A DNA stretch of 64,000 bases from Dehalococcoidia bacterium (lineage in GTDB: Bacteria > Chloroflexota > Dehalococcoidia > Lucifugimonadales > Lucifugimonadaceae), in NCBI GenBank assembly GCA_022819585.1, contig JAJEGY010000006.1:47340-111339 (forward strand). Reading direction: 5' to 3'. Position numbers and translations under genes: made by a program. Below, one piece after another: positions 19,058 to 28,308 of the stretch (its first letter is position 1; each line of letters starts with the position of its first letter). The notes under the pieces are model-generated. The model searched no databases, was not told where the DNA came from, and saw only the letters and a program-made list of their open reading frames with translations.

Positions 19058-20719
19058 ATGACCACCAAACTCCAAGGCAAACACGCTTTCATGCAGATGC
19101 TCCGTGCAGAGGGAGTCCGTTACATCTTCGGGAACCCCGGCACTAGCGAAGCACCCTTCATCGGCGTCCTCCACGAATACCCCGACCTCGAATACCTGAT
19201 GGTCGTCCAAGAAGGTGTCGCGATCGGCATGGCGGAAGGCTACGCACGAGCAAGTGGAGAGGTCGGATTCGTCAGTCTGCACATCGACAACGGACTGGCA
19301 AACGGCTTCAGCTTGATGATCGACCAGAAGCGCACCGGATCGCCAGTCGTCATCACCGCTGGCAATAAAGACATCCGTCACCTAGCCAACAACCGCAGCG
19401 ACTTAGCAGACATGGCGAGGCCATTCGCAAAATGGAGCGCCGAAGTCACACATCCTGAGCAGGTGCCTTCAATCATGCGCCGCGCCTTCCAAGAAGCGCG
19501 CACCCCACCGACCGGCCCTGTCTTCGTCGCACTCTCTGGAAACGCCATGGACGATTTCGCAGATATCGACCTCGATCCATCTAGCCAGATCCACGGCGAC
19601 CCGCGACCCGAACCCGCCGCCGTCGAAAACACATCGAAAATCCTCGCAAACGCTGTCAACCCGCTAATGATCGTCGGCGATGGCGTCTACACCAGCGGAG
19701 GCGTTTTTGCCGCAGCATCGTTAGCCGACACCATCGGCGCCCGTGTATTCGGCCACGTCGCCGGTCACACGCCATTCCCAACCGACCACCCGCTATGGTG
19801 CGGCCAGTTATCTTTCAGATCCGAAGAGGGGTTGGCTGCAATCAACAACGCCGACGTTATCTTGGCTGTCGGCTGCCCGGTATTCGAAGACTTCTTCTAC
19901 CGCTCCGGGAACTTCGTCAAACCCGATACGACTCTGATCCATATCGACGCCGACTCGAGCCAGATCGGACGAAAAGAACCGACCGACATCGGCATCTGGG
20001 CATCGCCGTTGCACGCACTGGCAGAGATCGAGATCGACGTCAGGCGTCGCATGACCGACGAAGACGTCGATGCTGCTGAAACCCGGATCGAGAAAATCGG
20101 CGCCGAGAACCAAGCGAGAATGGCCGCGTTCGAGGAACTAGCGACCAGCGGTTGGGATCGAGCACCCATACCTGTGGCAACATTCGGCAAAGCACTTGGC
20201 GACGCAATACCCCACGGCGCAAACGTCTTCAACGACTCGATCTCTTCGGCAGCGATGGTCAACGACGGCCTCGCGCGTCGTAACGACATCAAGATGATGG
20301 GAGCACGAGGTGGCGCCATCGGTTGGGGCATCGGCGCAACAATGGGTATGAAACTCGCCAATCCTGACAGCCCGACAATCGGCATCGTCGGCGACGGGAG
20401 CGCAATGATGACAGTCCAGGGGCTCTGGACAGCCGTCAATTACGACATCCCAGTCACCTACGTCATCTGCAACAACGCCGCGTATCGCGTCTTGAAGGTG
20501 AACATGAACGTGTATCACACCATCAACGAGATGCCGCCTCCCGAAATCTACAACGCTATGGATTTCACAACACCGTTCGACTTCAAAGCCCAAGCCGAAG
20601 CATACGGCGGAGTGGGAATACGCGTCACGCAAGCCGACGACATCAAACCAGCTATCGAAGCGGCCGTCGCGTCTGGTAAACCCTCATGCGTGGATGTCAT
20701 CTTGGACGGCGCAGTCTAG
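19058..20719 (+). CDS. Thiamine diphosphate-dependent decarboxylase
   Basis: This 553-residue TPP enzyme is closest in motifs to benzoylformate decarboxylases and acetolactate synthase relatives. The N-terminal FGNPGTSEAPFIG and the activating Glu in VVQEGVAIGMAEGYARA are present. The TPP/Mg motif is GDGSAMMTVQGLW ending in CNN. I start it at ATG 19058, where GAGGACAGG precedes and homology begins, 16 codons after the ORF-track start. It would decarboxylate a 2-oxo acid produced by the upstream dehydratase-like enzymes, though the substrate is not deducible. Confidence 0.88.
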   Translation: MTTKLQGKHAFMQMLRAEGVRYIFGNPGTSEAPFIGVLHEYPDLEYLMVVQEGVAIGMAEGYARASGEVGFVSLHIDNGLANGFSLMIDQKRTGSPVVITAGNKDIRHLANNRSDLADMARPFAKWSAEVTHPEQVPSIMRRAFQEARTPPTGPVFVALSGNAMDDFADIDLDPSSQIHGDPRPEPAAVENTSKILANAVNPLMIVGDGVYTSGGVFAAASLADTIGARVFGHVAGHTPFPTDHPLWCGQLSFRSEEGLAAINNADVILAVGCPVFEDFFYRSGNFVKPDTTLIHIDADSSQIGRKEPTDIGIWASPLHALAEIEIDVRRRMTDEDVDAAETRIEKIGAENQARMAAFEELATSGWDRAPIPVATFGKALGDAIPHGANVFNDSISSAAMVNDGLARRNDIKMMGARGGAIGWGIGATMGMKLANPDSPTIGIVGDGSAMMTVQGLWTAVNYDIPVTYVICNNAAYRVLKVNMNVYHTINEMPPPEIYNAMDFTTPFDFKAQAEAYGGVGIRVTQADDIKPAIEAAVASGKPSCVDVILDGAV

Positions 20720-20746
20720 GCGTTAACTCAGGAAATTTCCATATTT

Positions 20747-21847
20747 ATGGTCGATTCAGCCAAGACTCAAGACCTTATTCGAAATTCATGGAAAGATGCT
20801 GCCATATACGGTGTTTTGGCGGACGCTGCTGACGACCCTGAAAGAATTCGCCATTTCCAGCGATTGCAGGAGATTCAAACGTCAGTTGCTCGGCGTTGGT
20901 CGCGATCTGCATCGGCTGATCTAGCCGCACGAAACATTGGCAGGTATTCCATCTCGTTGGCCCTGTTCAGATTGGCCTCGAAGATCTTGAGTCCAGCACG
21001 CATCGCCGGACTGCTTAGAAGTCGTTTTCGCCAAACTTTGAGCAACAACGCCGAGGTATACATCTCGGCAGGGCTAAAGGAAGAGGCGGTCGAGAGCATG
21101 GATTTGCTGGACCGGCTTTCCCAAGGAACTACGGCAGATGGTCAACACCACGAGTACGGATCATTAGCCACACGATCCGGAGCGTTGCGGGCCGCGGTTC
21201 TAGGCGTGAATGACGGGTTGGTTTCTAATACAACGCTCACACTGGGAGTCGCGGCAGGAGCTTCGGATCCCAGCATCGTTGTGCTCGCTGGCATAGCAGG
21301 GTTGGTCGGCGGGGCACTCTCTATGGCGGCCGGGGAATATATCTCTGTAGTTTCTCAACGCGAGTTCAATGAAAACCTTGTTCGTTGGGAGAACGCTGAA
21401 TTGCTCCTCTGGAGTGAAGAAGAGGAAGCCGAGTTTGCCGAGATATTGGTAGCTAAAGGTCTATCTCCGATTGAGGCGAAAAACGCATCCGCCCGCATAA
21501 TGAGCGACCATGAAACCGCCCTGGAGATGCATGTAAGAGAAGAACTGAGCATCGACCCAGATGATTTGGGTGGTTCTCCAATGACAGCCGCGATCAGTTC
21601 GTTGCTTGCCTTCGCAGTTGGCGCGGGCGTGCCGTTGGTGCCCTATATGGTGGGATTGAGCGGTTCGACTTCCATTTTGGTCAGCGTGCTCGCATCAGGG
21701 ACGGCTCTGCTAATTGTCGGAGGTGGCTTAGGCTGGATGTCGGGAAGCGGCAAGCTATACGGCGCGCTAAGAATGCTATTGGTCGGCTTGGCAGCCGGCG
21801 CGATTACGTTCGGCCTAGGTTCTTTAGTGGGCCAACAATTAGGGTGA
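20747..21847 (+). CDS. VIT/CCC1-family transporter with ferritin-like N-domain
   Basis: This 366-residue membrane protein of the VIT1/CCC1 iron and manganese transporter family has the signature GALRAAVLGVNDGLVSNTTL near residue 145. It also carries GLVGGALSMAAGEYISVVSQ and three further hydrophobic helices at the C terminus. The first 130 residues correspond to a rubrerythrin-like domain. Where the family usually shows E-x-E-x-x-H, this protein reads EIQTSV (Glu42, Gln44, Val47), so diiron binding is probably lost. Expression seems independent of the TPP gene (27-base gap, modest SD). Confidence 0.85.
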   Translation: MVDSAKTQDLIRNSWKDAAIYGVLADAADDPERIRHFQRLQEIQTSVARRWSRSASADLAARNIGRYSISLALFRLASKILSPARIAGLLRSRFRQTLSNNAEVYISAGLKEEAVESMDLLDRLSQGTTADGQHHEYGSLATRSGALRAAVLGVNDGLVSNTTLTLGVAAGASDPSIVVLAGIAGLVGGALSMAAGEYISVVSQREFNENLVRWENAELLLWSEEEEAEFAEILVAKGLSPIEAKNASARIMSDHETALEMHVREELSIDPDDLGGSPMTAAISSLLAFAVGAGVPLVPYMVGLSGSTSILVSVLASGTALLIVGGGLGWMSGSGKLYGALRMLLVGLAAGAITFGLGSLVGQQLG

Positions 21848-21934
21848 CGAATTTATACGGCCTTCCACAACAGCCCTCGGATTAGCCTCAGCAAGCCCAC
21901 ACTAATTTATCCGGCGATCGGTTCGCCCCGAGTT

Positions 21935-22246
21935 TTAGGAAGCAGAACGCTTTCGGCGGCGGCGCATCGGACGATCCAAAACCGAGAACATTACTCGCCC
22001 GTTTTCCTCGTCAATGACGACATGCACGAACTTCTCGACGATTTTGGCGGCCTTTTGAACCTGCAACTTGACGTTAGACGCGTTACGGCCAGCAGCATAC
22101 CCGATCGCTTTCGCATCGCCGACCTCCATCTTCGAGAGCGCCTCGATCAGCGCGATCATTTCCGGCGACCGCGAGGTCGCAGAATATCTTCGGTTGGTTT
22201 CCCACACTTCTTGTACTTCTCGTAGCGAGACGTTTTCTATTCGCAT
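21935..22246 (-). CDS. Small basic protein of unknown function
   Basis: This 103-residue protein starts at the ATG preceded by GGGGT (MRIENVSLREVQEVW); the ORF track extends nine codons further. The middle is helical, the segment KAAKIVEKFVHVVIDEENGR looks like a strand-turn-strand, and the C terminus ends in a very basic tail RPMRRRRKRSAS. I recognise no family. The basic tail and size would suit nucleic-acid binding, but that is a guess. It lies between the VIT gene (convergent) and sat (same strand, 215-base gap). Confidence 0.5.
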   Translation of the reverse strand: MRIENVSLREVQEVWETNRRYSATSRSPEMIALIEALSKMEVGDAKAIGYAAGRNASNVKLQVQKAAKIVEKFVHVVIDEENGRVMFSVLDRPMRRRRKRSAS

Positions 22247-22460
22247 GTTTACCCCATTACTCGCTAACGTCATTCACTTGTCCGATTTTACACCTGAAAA
22301 CGTCCGAACGAGATGCTGTATTAACCACTACTTCGTGGGTCGTTTTGGCGCATTTTGACAGTTGCTCTTCCGATGTTTTCCAGTTATCGTCAACTCTCGC
22401 ATCTCAGTGTTTCGGGAATACTCGACCCTTTATTCATTGCGCGACTAATCGCGATCAAAT

Positions 22461-24059
22461 TCAGCTTCTCTTTGAAATCAAGCCCAAATCGGTCAGTCGC
22501 CGCATCACCATGTCTGCGCCCTGCCCCGGTGAATTATCCGATCCAACAGCAACGTCCGCTTCGCCTTCGGAGTCTACCGAATCGCCTTGTCGGACAGATA
22601 GAAAAACTCCGCTCCCAGTTCCTACATTTCCGGTACTGTCGCCTCTATTTTCCGAATTAGGCGCCACCGAGACCACCGCACCACCATTGCGGGAAGCTTC
22701 CCTAGCAACAAGATCGATCGTTTCAAGAGTTAGCGCAGAATCATCCAGCAACGTCACTGGCCGTGAACCGTCCTCCAACAACATTTCCGCCAGGGCATTT
22801 CCTAGGGACGAATTTGCGGTGGAAGAAGTACCTGAGATGTATATGTTGAATCCGCGCTCCCCCATTGCGGGGTAAGACTTGCGTAGTTCGCGTATCACGC
22901 TCGGATACGAGAACCATTCAGGTATCTCAGCGCCGCTTTCAAGACGATCACGAAGCTCTGTTCCAGACAGATTCATCACTTTGGAATCTTCGTCCAACTC
23001 GTCGCGAGTCACGTAAAGATCTCGCGTACCGTCGTAGACGACTTCTTGGAATGTAACGACCTCGATCCCTAGTTCGTCTCGATAATCCTCGACAAGGTAT
23101 TGCGCATCGTAAGGACCGTAGAAAGGATTCCCGTCGCGATCGTTGCCGGGTCCCGCGTGATCTCGACCGACAATGAAGTGCGTGCAACCGTAATTCTTGC
23201 GCACGATCGCATGCCAAACGGCTTCTCTCGGCCCACCCATCCTCATGGCCAGCTGCAGAAGGCTCAGAGTCGCAGAGTCATCCTCGTACCCGTCCAGAAC
23301 CGCACGGTAGCATCGCACGCGAGTGTGATATTCAACATCCCCCGGTTTTGTGAGCCCTACCACCGGATGGATCAGGAGATTAGCCGACACTTGCTCAGCC
23401 GCGCGACGCGTCAACTCGACGTGGGCCCGATGCATCGGGTTGCGAGTCTGGAAAGCGACGATCTTAGACCAGCCCATGTCCTCAAACAATGCGCGAAGTT
23501 GGGCTGGCGTATGCCTCATTTCTGGATACGTGTGATGTTGGGAAGCCCTGACGCCTTCCAGAGAGCCACCCACATAGTAGTCATCAGTTTGATTCAGCAG
23601 CGAGTTTACGCCTGGATGGAACTCGTCCTTAGTTCCGAAAACCTTGACCGCCTCTTCAACCTTGTCTGGCATCCAAACGTCGCTGACATTCAGGATCGCT
23701 ACGAGCACTCCCTCAGGATGGATAAGGGCAAGACGATCCCCATCCGACAACGACGTAGCAACCGACTCAGGTAAATCCAAAACTATCGGCATCGGCCAAA
23801 GAGTGCCATCAACCAGACGCATCTCGTCTCGAACGCCCTCGTAGTCTGCGCGCCCCATGAAACCGGCCAGAGGAGAAAATGCCCCAGTGAGTATCTGCTC
23901 AATATCACAGAGTTGCCTCGGTGTGAGCACCCATTGCCTTAGCGAAAGCGCATCGGCTTCCAGTTCCTTGGCCCTCGTTCGATCCGACAGGAGGTCGATC
24001 AAAACCCCGCCATGCGGATCGATCAATCCATTCTCTTCAGATATTGCCGCTGTACTCAT
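22461..24059 (-). CDS. sat: ATP sulfurylase with degenerate APS kinase-like tail
   Basis: Sulfate adenylyltransferase forms adenylylsulfate from sulfate and ATP, opening sulfate assimilation. Residues 1-390 hold the PUA-like and catalytic domains with QTRNPMHRAHVEL and the GRDHAGPGNDRDGNPFYGPY block. The last 130 residues align in position with APS kinase (GFNIYISG...). Where the P-loop GLSGAGKST should be, the sequence reads GTSSTANSS, with no lysine, and later conserved blocks are replaced by a Ser/Gly/Asp-rich stretch. The tail is therefore probably catalytically dead, structural or regulatory. An enolase-superfamily gene lies 50 bases upstream. Confidence 0.9.
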   Translation of the reverse strand: MSTAAISEENGLIDPHGGVLIDLLSDRTRAKELEADALSLRQWVLTPRQLCDIEQILTGAFSPLAGFMGRADYEGVRDEMRLVDGTLWPMPIVLDLPESVATSLSDGDRLALIHPEGVLVAILNVSDVWMPDKVEEAVKVFGTKDEFHPGVNSLLNQTDDYYVGGSLEGVRASQHHTYPEMRHTPAQLRALFEDMGWSKIVAFQTRNPMHRAHVELTRRAAEQVSANLLIHPVVGLTKPGDVEYHTRVRCYRAVLDGYEDDSATLSLLQLAMRMGGPREAVWHAIVRKNYGCTHFIVGRDHAGPGNDRDGNPFYGPYDAQYLVEDYRDELGIEVVTFQEVVYDGTRDLYVTRDELDEDSKVMNLSGTELRDRLESGAEIPEWFSYPSVIRELRKSYPAMGERGFNIYISGTSSTANSSLGNALAEMLLEDGSRPVTLLDDSALTLETIDLVAREASRNGGAVVSVAPNSENRGDSTGNVGTGSGVFLSVRQGDSVDSEGEADVAVGSDNSPGQGADMVMRRLTDLGLISKRS

Positions 24060-24109
24060 TTCCTCTTCCAGTTCGTTTGCGTTTTAGTGTCGGATGATAC
24101 GCAGATAGT

Positions 24110-25285
24110 TCAGTCGCTTTGCCCGCGTTTAGCCCAATCAGCGTTTTCGAACATATTCAGACCCGGATCCGCGATCACTCCCGCATCTGTGTAGTTCGGC
24201 GGTTGCGAGCGAATGAACTCTTCATCGAGTTCGATACCCCAACCCGGTCCCTCTGGCAGCGGAAAGTAACCATCCACAACCTCTGGATAGTTCGTTCCCG
24301 CATTCTTCACGTGCGGGTCAGCGAAATCGTTGAAATGCTCAAGTATTTTCACGTTTCGCAACGTCAAGCAAAGATGTAGCGCAGCCATCGTCGAGATGAT
24401 CCCGCCCACGTTGTGGGGAGCGACCATTATCGAGTAACTTTCGGCGGTCGAAGCAATCTTCTTGACCTCCAAGATGCCACCGCACTGCGTTATATCGGGT
24501 TGGATGACATCCACCGTCTGCGCCCCCCAGATCTCTCGGAACTCAGGAGCCCCGTACAAGCGCTCACCGGTTGCAATAGGTAAGCTGGTGTGTTGCCTGA
24601 CCGATTGCAGCGCGGGAACATCTCCCGGGCGCACGGGTTCTTCGATCCAACCGATGTTGAAACGTTCTACTTGACGCGCCACTTCTCTAGCCTGATGGGG
24701 CGCGAAGCGGCCATGCATCTCAATCATGATTTGTGCACGAGTGCCGGCCACCGACGCGACCGATTCGATCAGATCAAGCGATTTGAAGAACTCGTCACGC
24801 TCAAGTTCAAGGTCTCCGTTGCCGAACGGGTCGAACTTCATCGCCCTATAGCCGCGATCCAATACACGCTGCGCGGCCGTTGCGAACTGCTCCGGCTCCC
24901 GCTCGACGGTGTACCACCCATTGGCATAGGCCTGGACTCGGTTGGCGACTTGGCCACCGAGAAGTTTGTAAACGGGTTGATTGCACGCTTTGCCGATAAT
25001 ATCCCAAAACGCAAGCTCTACCAACGCCAACCCGGTATGGACTACCTCGCCTGGCTTCCCGAAATCGAGCAACGTCATCCGACGATATAACGCTTCGATA
25101 TCGAACGGATCGTGCCCTATGAAGTGGCGCTCCGCGTCGCGCAGGTACTCGCGGACCGTGTGAGTCTTGCCTAGGACCCTAGCCTCCCCGATACCTGTGA
25201 TTCCGGCATCGGTCTCGATGATGCAATATGTCAGATTACGCCAAGGCGTGCCAAGCACTAAGGTGCGGAATCCTGTTGTCTTCAT
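24110..25285 (-). CDS. Mandelate racemase/sugar acid dehydratase-family protein
   Basis: This 391-residue enolase-superfamily member has a complete active site: KFD (YRAMKFDPFG), IEMHGRF, WIEEPVRP, ATGERLY, QPDITQCGG and the His in APHNVGG. The pattern is that of galactonate or related acid-sugar dehydratases, which remove water from hexonates to give 2-keto-3-deoxy acids. The exact sugar cannot be told. It is distinct from the atypical enolase-superfamily gene at 16567. Its stop lies 50 bases before sat on the same strand; a functional link to sulfate is not evident. Confidence 0.88.
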   Translation of the reverse strand: MKTTGFRTLVLGTPWRNLTYCIIETDAGITGIGEARVLGKTHTVREYLRDAERHFIGHDPFDIEALYRRMTLLDFGKPGEVVHTGLALVELAFWDIIGKACNQPVYKLLGGQVANRVQAYANGWYTVEREPEQFATAAQRVLDRGYRAMKFDPFGNGDLELERDEFFKSLDLIESVASVAGTRAQIMIEMHGRFAPHQAREVARQVERFNIGWIEEPVRPGDVPALQSVRQHTSLPIATGERLYGAPEFREIWGAQTVDVIQPDITQCGGILEVKKIASTAESYSIMVAPHNVGGIISTMAALHLCLTLRNVKILEHFNDFADPHVKNAGTNYPEVVDGYFPLPEGPGWGIELDEEFIRSQPPNYTDAGVIADPGLNMFENADWAKRGQSD

Positions 25286-25412
25286 TAAGGGACCTGTCAG
25301 TTGCCGAGTTGCAGACTCAGTCGATTCTACAAATTAATGAAAGGGAGTCTCAAACCCATCGTTTGATACGGAGTAGCACTCAAATTCGGGCGTTACAATA
25401 AGTCTCAACGCC

Positions 25413-25487
25413 GCGGGAGTAACTCAGTGGTAGAGTGCCTGCCTTCCAAGCAGGGTGTCGCGGGTTCGAATCCCGTCTCCCGCTCCA
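25413..25487 (+). tRNA. tRNA-Gly (anticodon TCC)
   Basis: A complete cloverleaf is visible. The acceptor pairs GCGGGAG with CTCCCGC, the D-arm is CTCAGTGGTAGAG, and the anticodon stem CTGCC/GGCAG-like closes the loop CTTCCAA. The T-arm CGGGTTCGAATCCCG is followed by discriminator T and an encoded CCA. It is on the plus strand, facing the end of the ygfZ gene six bases away. Confidence 0.97.
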
Positions 25488-25492
25488 TTCCG

Positions 25493-26542
25493 TTAACCCC
25501 GAGCCTTCATCGCGCTTCGACGCGGATCCAGAAGCAAATTGATCTGCACATCTCGCTCGGTCATCAAGCAAACATCGCTTGTGCAGTAGGATTTCCTCAA
25601 AATCGCCATACCTGTCAATTGCGACGTTCGCGGATCTCGAGATGCGGATGTCACCCAACCTGCGTTACGACTGCTGCCGGCCACCAAAATACGATCCCTT
25701 GGCGTGACCGTCGATTTACCGACCTCTTCGTCAATCACGCTGAAACCCACCAAAGAACGCTGAACCTTGTCATAGGTATCTAGGCGCGCGATCACTTCCT
25801 GTCCCACGTAGCAACCCTTCTCAAAATCGACTAAATGCATGAGACCGACTTCTAGCGGATTGACATCCTCGGTTGATTCCTTGCCAGCGATCGGTGTCTG
25901 GTTAGCGATCCTGATGAAATCGAACAACTCATTCGACGCGGGTTTTAGTTCTCGCCTGGCGAACCTATCCATAACCTCAGGCACGGCTGGTTGACCGACC
26001 ATCAACAGCCAAGATTCCGGCCCTGCCGTATCCGACCGCAACGCTAAGACAACGCCTCCATCTACAACATCCATCCCGCGGATCGAGCCGATGTCATTCT
26101 CCGCGAAATCCAGTTCAAGCATCAATTGGCTAACCAGACCCGTCGCATCCGGTCCAACGACGTACCACCGCTTCAAGAATCCACTCAGATCGTTGAGTTC
26201 CGCATCCTCAATAATCGTGAATCTCTCAATGCCTCTTTGCATCGGACCGCAATCAGGGGCGTCAGATACCAGAAGCAGTTCCTCAGCTGACCGCTTCAAA
26301 ACCCACAGCACATCGACAATCCTGCCCTTTTCGTTCGTGAGGACGGTTCGTCGCGCTTCACCATCTCCAAGATCCAGGAGCGAATTGGTGGTCAACCTAT
26401 GAAGCAGATCTAAAGCATCAGGCCCCACATGCCCAATGATCGAACCAAACTGCGGCTCAATCAGCGCTGCACCGCGCGCAACGTAATCCGAATACTGCTC
26501 AGCTAGGGTTGCAGAATCTGCGTTGGCCGCAATGGTCGACAT
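25493..26542 (-). CDS. ygfZ: YgfZ/GcvT-like folate-binding protein
   Basis: This protein of about 349 residues belongs to the YgfZ/CAF17 family, related to the aminomethyltransferase GcvT. These proteins bind tetrahydrofolate and help assemble or repair certain Fe-S enzymes. The family signature K-G-C-Y-x-G-Q-E is present (FEKGCYVGQEVIARL), and VGPDALDLLHRLTTNSLLDL is typical of the N-terminal domain. I favour the ATG at 26542, ten bases after the erpA-like gene; the ORF-track start at 26614 would overlap that gene by 62 bases. Pairing with an A-type carrier supports the Fe-S role. Confidence 0.9.
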   Translation of the reverse strand: MSTIAANADSATLAEQYSDYVARGAALIEPQFGSIIGHVGPDALDLLHRLTTNSLLDLGDGEARRTVLTNEKGRIVDVLWVLKRSAEELLLVSDAPDCGPMQRGIERFTIIEDAELNDLSGFLKRWYVVGPDATGLVSQLMLELDFAENDIGSIRGMDVVDGGVVLALRSDTAGPESWLLMVGQPAVPEVMDRFARRELKPASNELFDFIRIANQTPIAGKESTEDVNPLEVGLMHLVDFEKGCYVGQEVIARLDTYDKVQRSLVGFSVIDEEVGKSTVTPRDRILVAGSSRNAGWVTSASRDPRTSQLTGMAILRKSYCTSDVCLMTERDVQINLLLDPRRSAMKARG

Positions 26543-26552
26543 TGCGAGCGGT

Positions 26553-26915
26553 TCAGACGGCGAAAGAATCGCCGCATCCGCAGGTCCGTTTGGCGTTGGG
26601 ATTGTGAAACTCAAAACCGCGCCCGTTCAACCCGTCAGAAAAATCAAGCACTGTGCCAGCCAAAAACACGAACGCGCGCTTAGGAATGTAGACCTCGATA
26701 CCGTTTTCGCTGATGACCTTATCCGACTCGTCCGGACCATCCACCAACTCAAGAACATATTGCAAACCTGAACACCCGCCGCCCTGTACTGCGATCTTCA
26801 AACCACAGCGTTCACGACCTTCCTTCTGTGCGAATTCCAAAGCCTTTGACGCGGCCTTCTCGGTAACGCGCACGGTGTTGATGGGAACGATTTGTGGATG
26901 TTCGGCGATTGCCAT
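26553..26915 (-). CDS. erpA: A-type iron-sulfur carrier protein
   Basis: This 120-residue HesB/IscA/ErpA-family protein receives Fe-S clusters from a scaffold and delivers them to apo-enzymes. The three cluster-binding cysteines are present: Cys in GGGCSGLQY and the pair in TCGCGDSF near the C terminus. The N terminus RVTEKAASKALEFAQKEG is typical. Symbol erpA is by family resemblance; iscA is equally possible from sequence alone. It is first in a two-gene unit with ygfZ on the minus strand. Confidence 0.93.
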   Translation of the reverse strand: MAIAEHPQIVPINTVRVTEKAASKALEFAQKEGRERCGLKIAVQGGGCSGLQYVLELVDGPDESDKVISENGIEVYIPKRAFVFLAGTVLDFSDGLNGRGFEFHNPNAKRTCGCGDSFAV

Positions 26916-27059
26916 CGTATCGAGGATGTTGCCTGCCTACTGGCTCGGATTAGGCTGTTCTATCGGTTAGTCGACCTGCACCAAATTCCAGACAAAGCAT
27001 AGGGTTTCGCTCAACATAGAATCGAAACTGTCATCGGTACACATCTTATATCAACCGTC

Positions 27060-27632
27060 TTGGTCAGGAATTCCATCAGCACGAAGCGCGGTGACAGCGG
27101 CGAAACGTCGCTGTTGTACGGCGGTCGGGTGGCGAAATCCAACCGACGCGTCGAAGCAAACGGCATTGGCGACGAGGCTGTAAGCGCTCTCGGACTAGCG
27201 CGAGCCCATTGCAATTCAGATTTCATCCACGACGCACTGCTGGAAATCCAGCGCCAGATGTTCCTTGCCAACGCAGAGATCACGACTTCAACAGATCATC
27301 TCGACCGGCTACAGGAACACTTCCAAGTGATCGGCGAAGAGCAGGTGTCCGCGTTGGATGAACTCTTGCAACGATTGGAAGATGAAATAGAACTGCCTGC
27401 GGCCTTCATCATCCCTGGTGCAACGGTAAGTTCTGCGACCCTTGATCTGGCTCGATGCAAGGTGAGGGAGCTGGAGCGAATCGCGGTCACTCTCTACGAA
27501 GACGGCATGATTAAAAATCAGCATCTGCTGGTTTGGCTGAACCGACTCTCTGATTGCGTATTCATGATGGCCCGATACGTTGACCGAGATCTGTCACCAG
27601 AGATAGTCACGGGAACGAGGCGAGCACGTTGA
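27060..27632 (+). CDS. PduO-type cob(I)alamin adenosyltransferase
   Basis: This 190-residue protein transfers the adenosyl group of ATP to cob(I)alamin, making coenzyme B12. Family signatures are TKRGDSGETSLLYGGRV at the N terminus (ATP site), RVEANGIGDEAVSALGLARA, and WLNRLSDCVFMMARYVDRD at the end. The start is a TTG in the ORF track, and I see no better ATG; the SD is not evident. Its last codons overlap the hisH start by four bases, so a cofactor gene leads the histidine operon. A B12-dependent enzyme is not encoded in the window. Confidence 0.9.
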   Translation: MVRNSISTKRGDSGETSLLYGGRVAKSNRRVEANGIGDEAVSALGLARAHCNSDFIHDALLEIQRQMFLANAEITTSTDHLDRLQEHFQVIGEEQVSALDELLQRLEDEIELPAAFIIPGATVSSATLDLARCKVRELERIAVTLYEDGMIKNQHLLVWLNRLSDCVFMMARYVDRDLSPEIVTGTRRAR

Positions 27633-28288
27633 GCGAATTCCGACTCGCCATAATCAACACCGGCGCCGCCAATATCCACAGCGTCGAAAAAGCGGTCCGA
27701 GTAGCAGGTGGCGACCCAGTCGTGACCACTTCAGCAGACGTGATCTCCAACGCTCACGCCGCGATACTTCCGGGCGTTGGCGCAAACGACGCCGTAATGA
27801 GGCAACTCATCGATCGAGAATTGCCCGACACTATACGCGAATTCGCAGATTCCGGAAGGCCATTGCTGTGCGTTTGCCTAGGCATGCAGATCCTGTTCGA
27901 ATCATCTGAAGAGGGCGAGTTGCCGGGGCTCGGCATACTGCGCGGTGACGTTGTTCGGTTTCCAGTAGATTCCAAGACCGCCGACGGGACAAGACTGAAG
28001 GTTCCCCACATGGGTTGGAACACTGTGCACTTCCTCGATGATGAAGTGGCAAGACACCCCGCGTTTGAAGGCATCCCTCAGGACACGTTCTTCTACTTCG
28101 TGCATTCCTACCACTGCCGCGCAAAAGACCCCGGCGACGTTGCAGCAACTTCGCCTCACGGAATCGAAGTATGTGCAGCCGTGGTGCATGACAACATCGT
28201 AGGCACCCAATTCCATCCCGAAAAGAGCGGCCGGTCTGGATTGGAGATCTACGCCAAATTCCTAGACTTTGCACAGCGAACCAAGTAG
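27629..28288 (+). CDS. hisH: Imidazole glycerol phosphate synthase glutaminase subunit
   Basis: HisH is the glutaminase that feeds ammonia to HisF in the fifth step of histidine synthesis. The 219-residue class I amidotransferase has the nucleophile Cys in LLCVCLGMQ, the oxyanion-type PGVGANDAVM near residue 49, and the His-x-Glu pair in GTQFHPEKSG. Start is TTG, overlapping the cobalamin adenosyltransferase stop by four bases. HisA, a methyltransferase, HisF and HisIE follow on the same strand. Confidence 0.96.
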   Translation: MSEFRLAIINTGAANIHSVEKAVRVAGGDPVVTTSADVISNAHAAILPGVGANDAVMRQLIDRELPDTIREFADSGRPLLCVCLGMQILFESSEEGELPGLGILRGDVVRFPVDSKTADGTRLKVPHMGWNTVHFLDDEVARHPAFEGIPQDTFFYFVHSYHCRAKDPGDVAATSPHGIEVCAAVVHDNIVGTQFHPEKSGRSGLEIYAKFLDFAQRTK

Positions 28289-28308
28289 GCACTGGATCCC
28301 AACGACCA

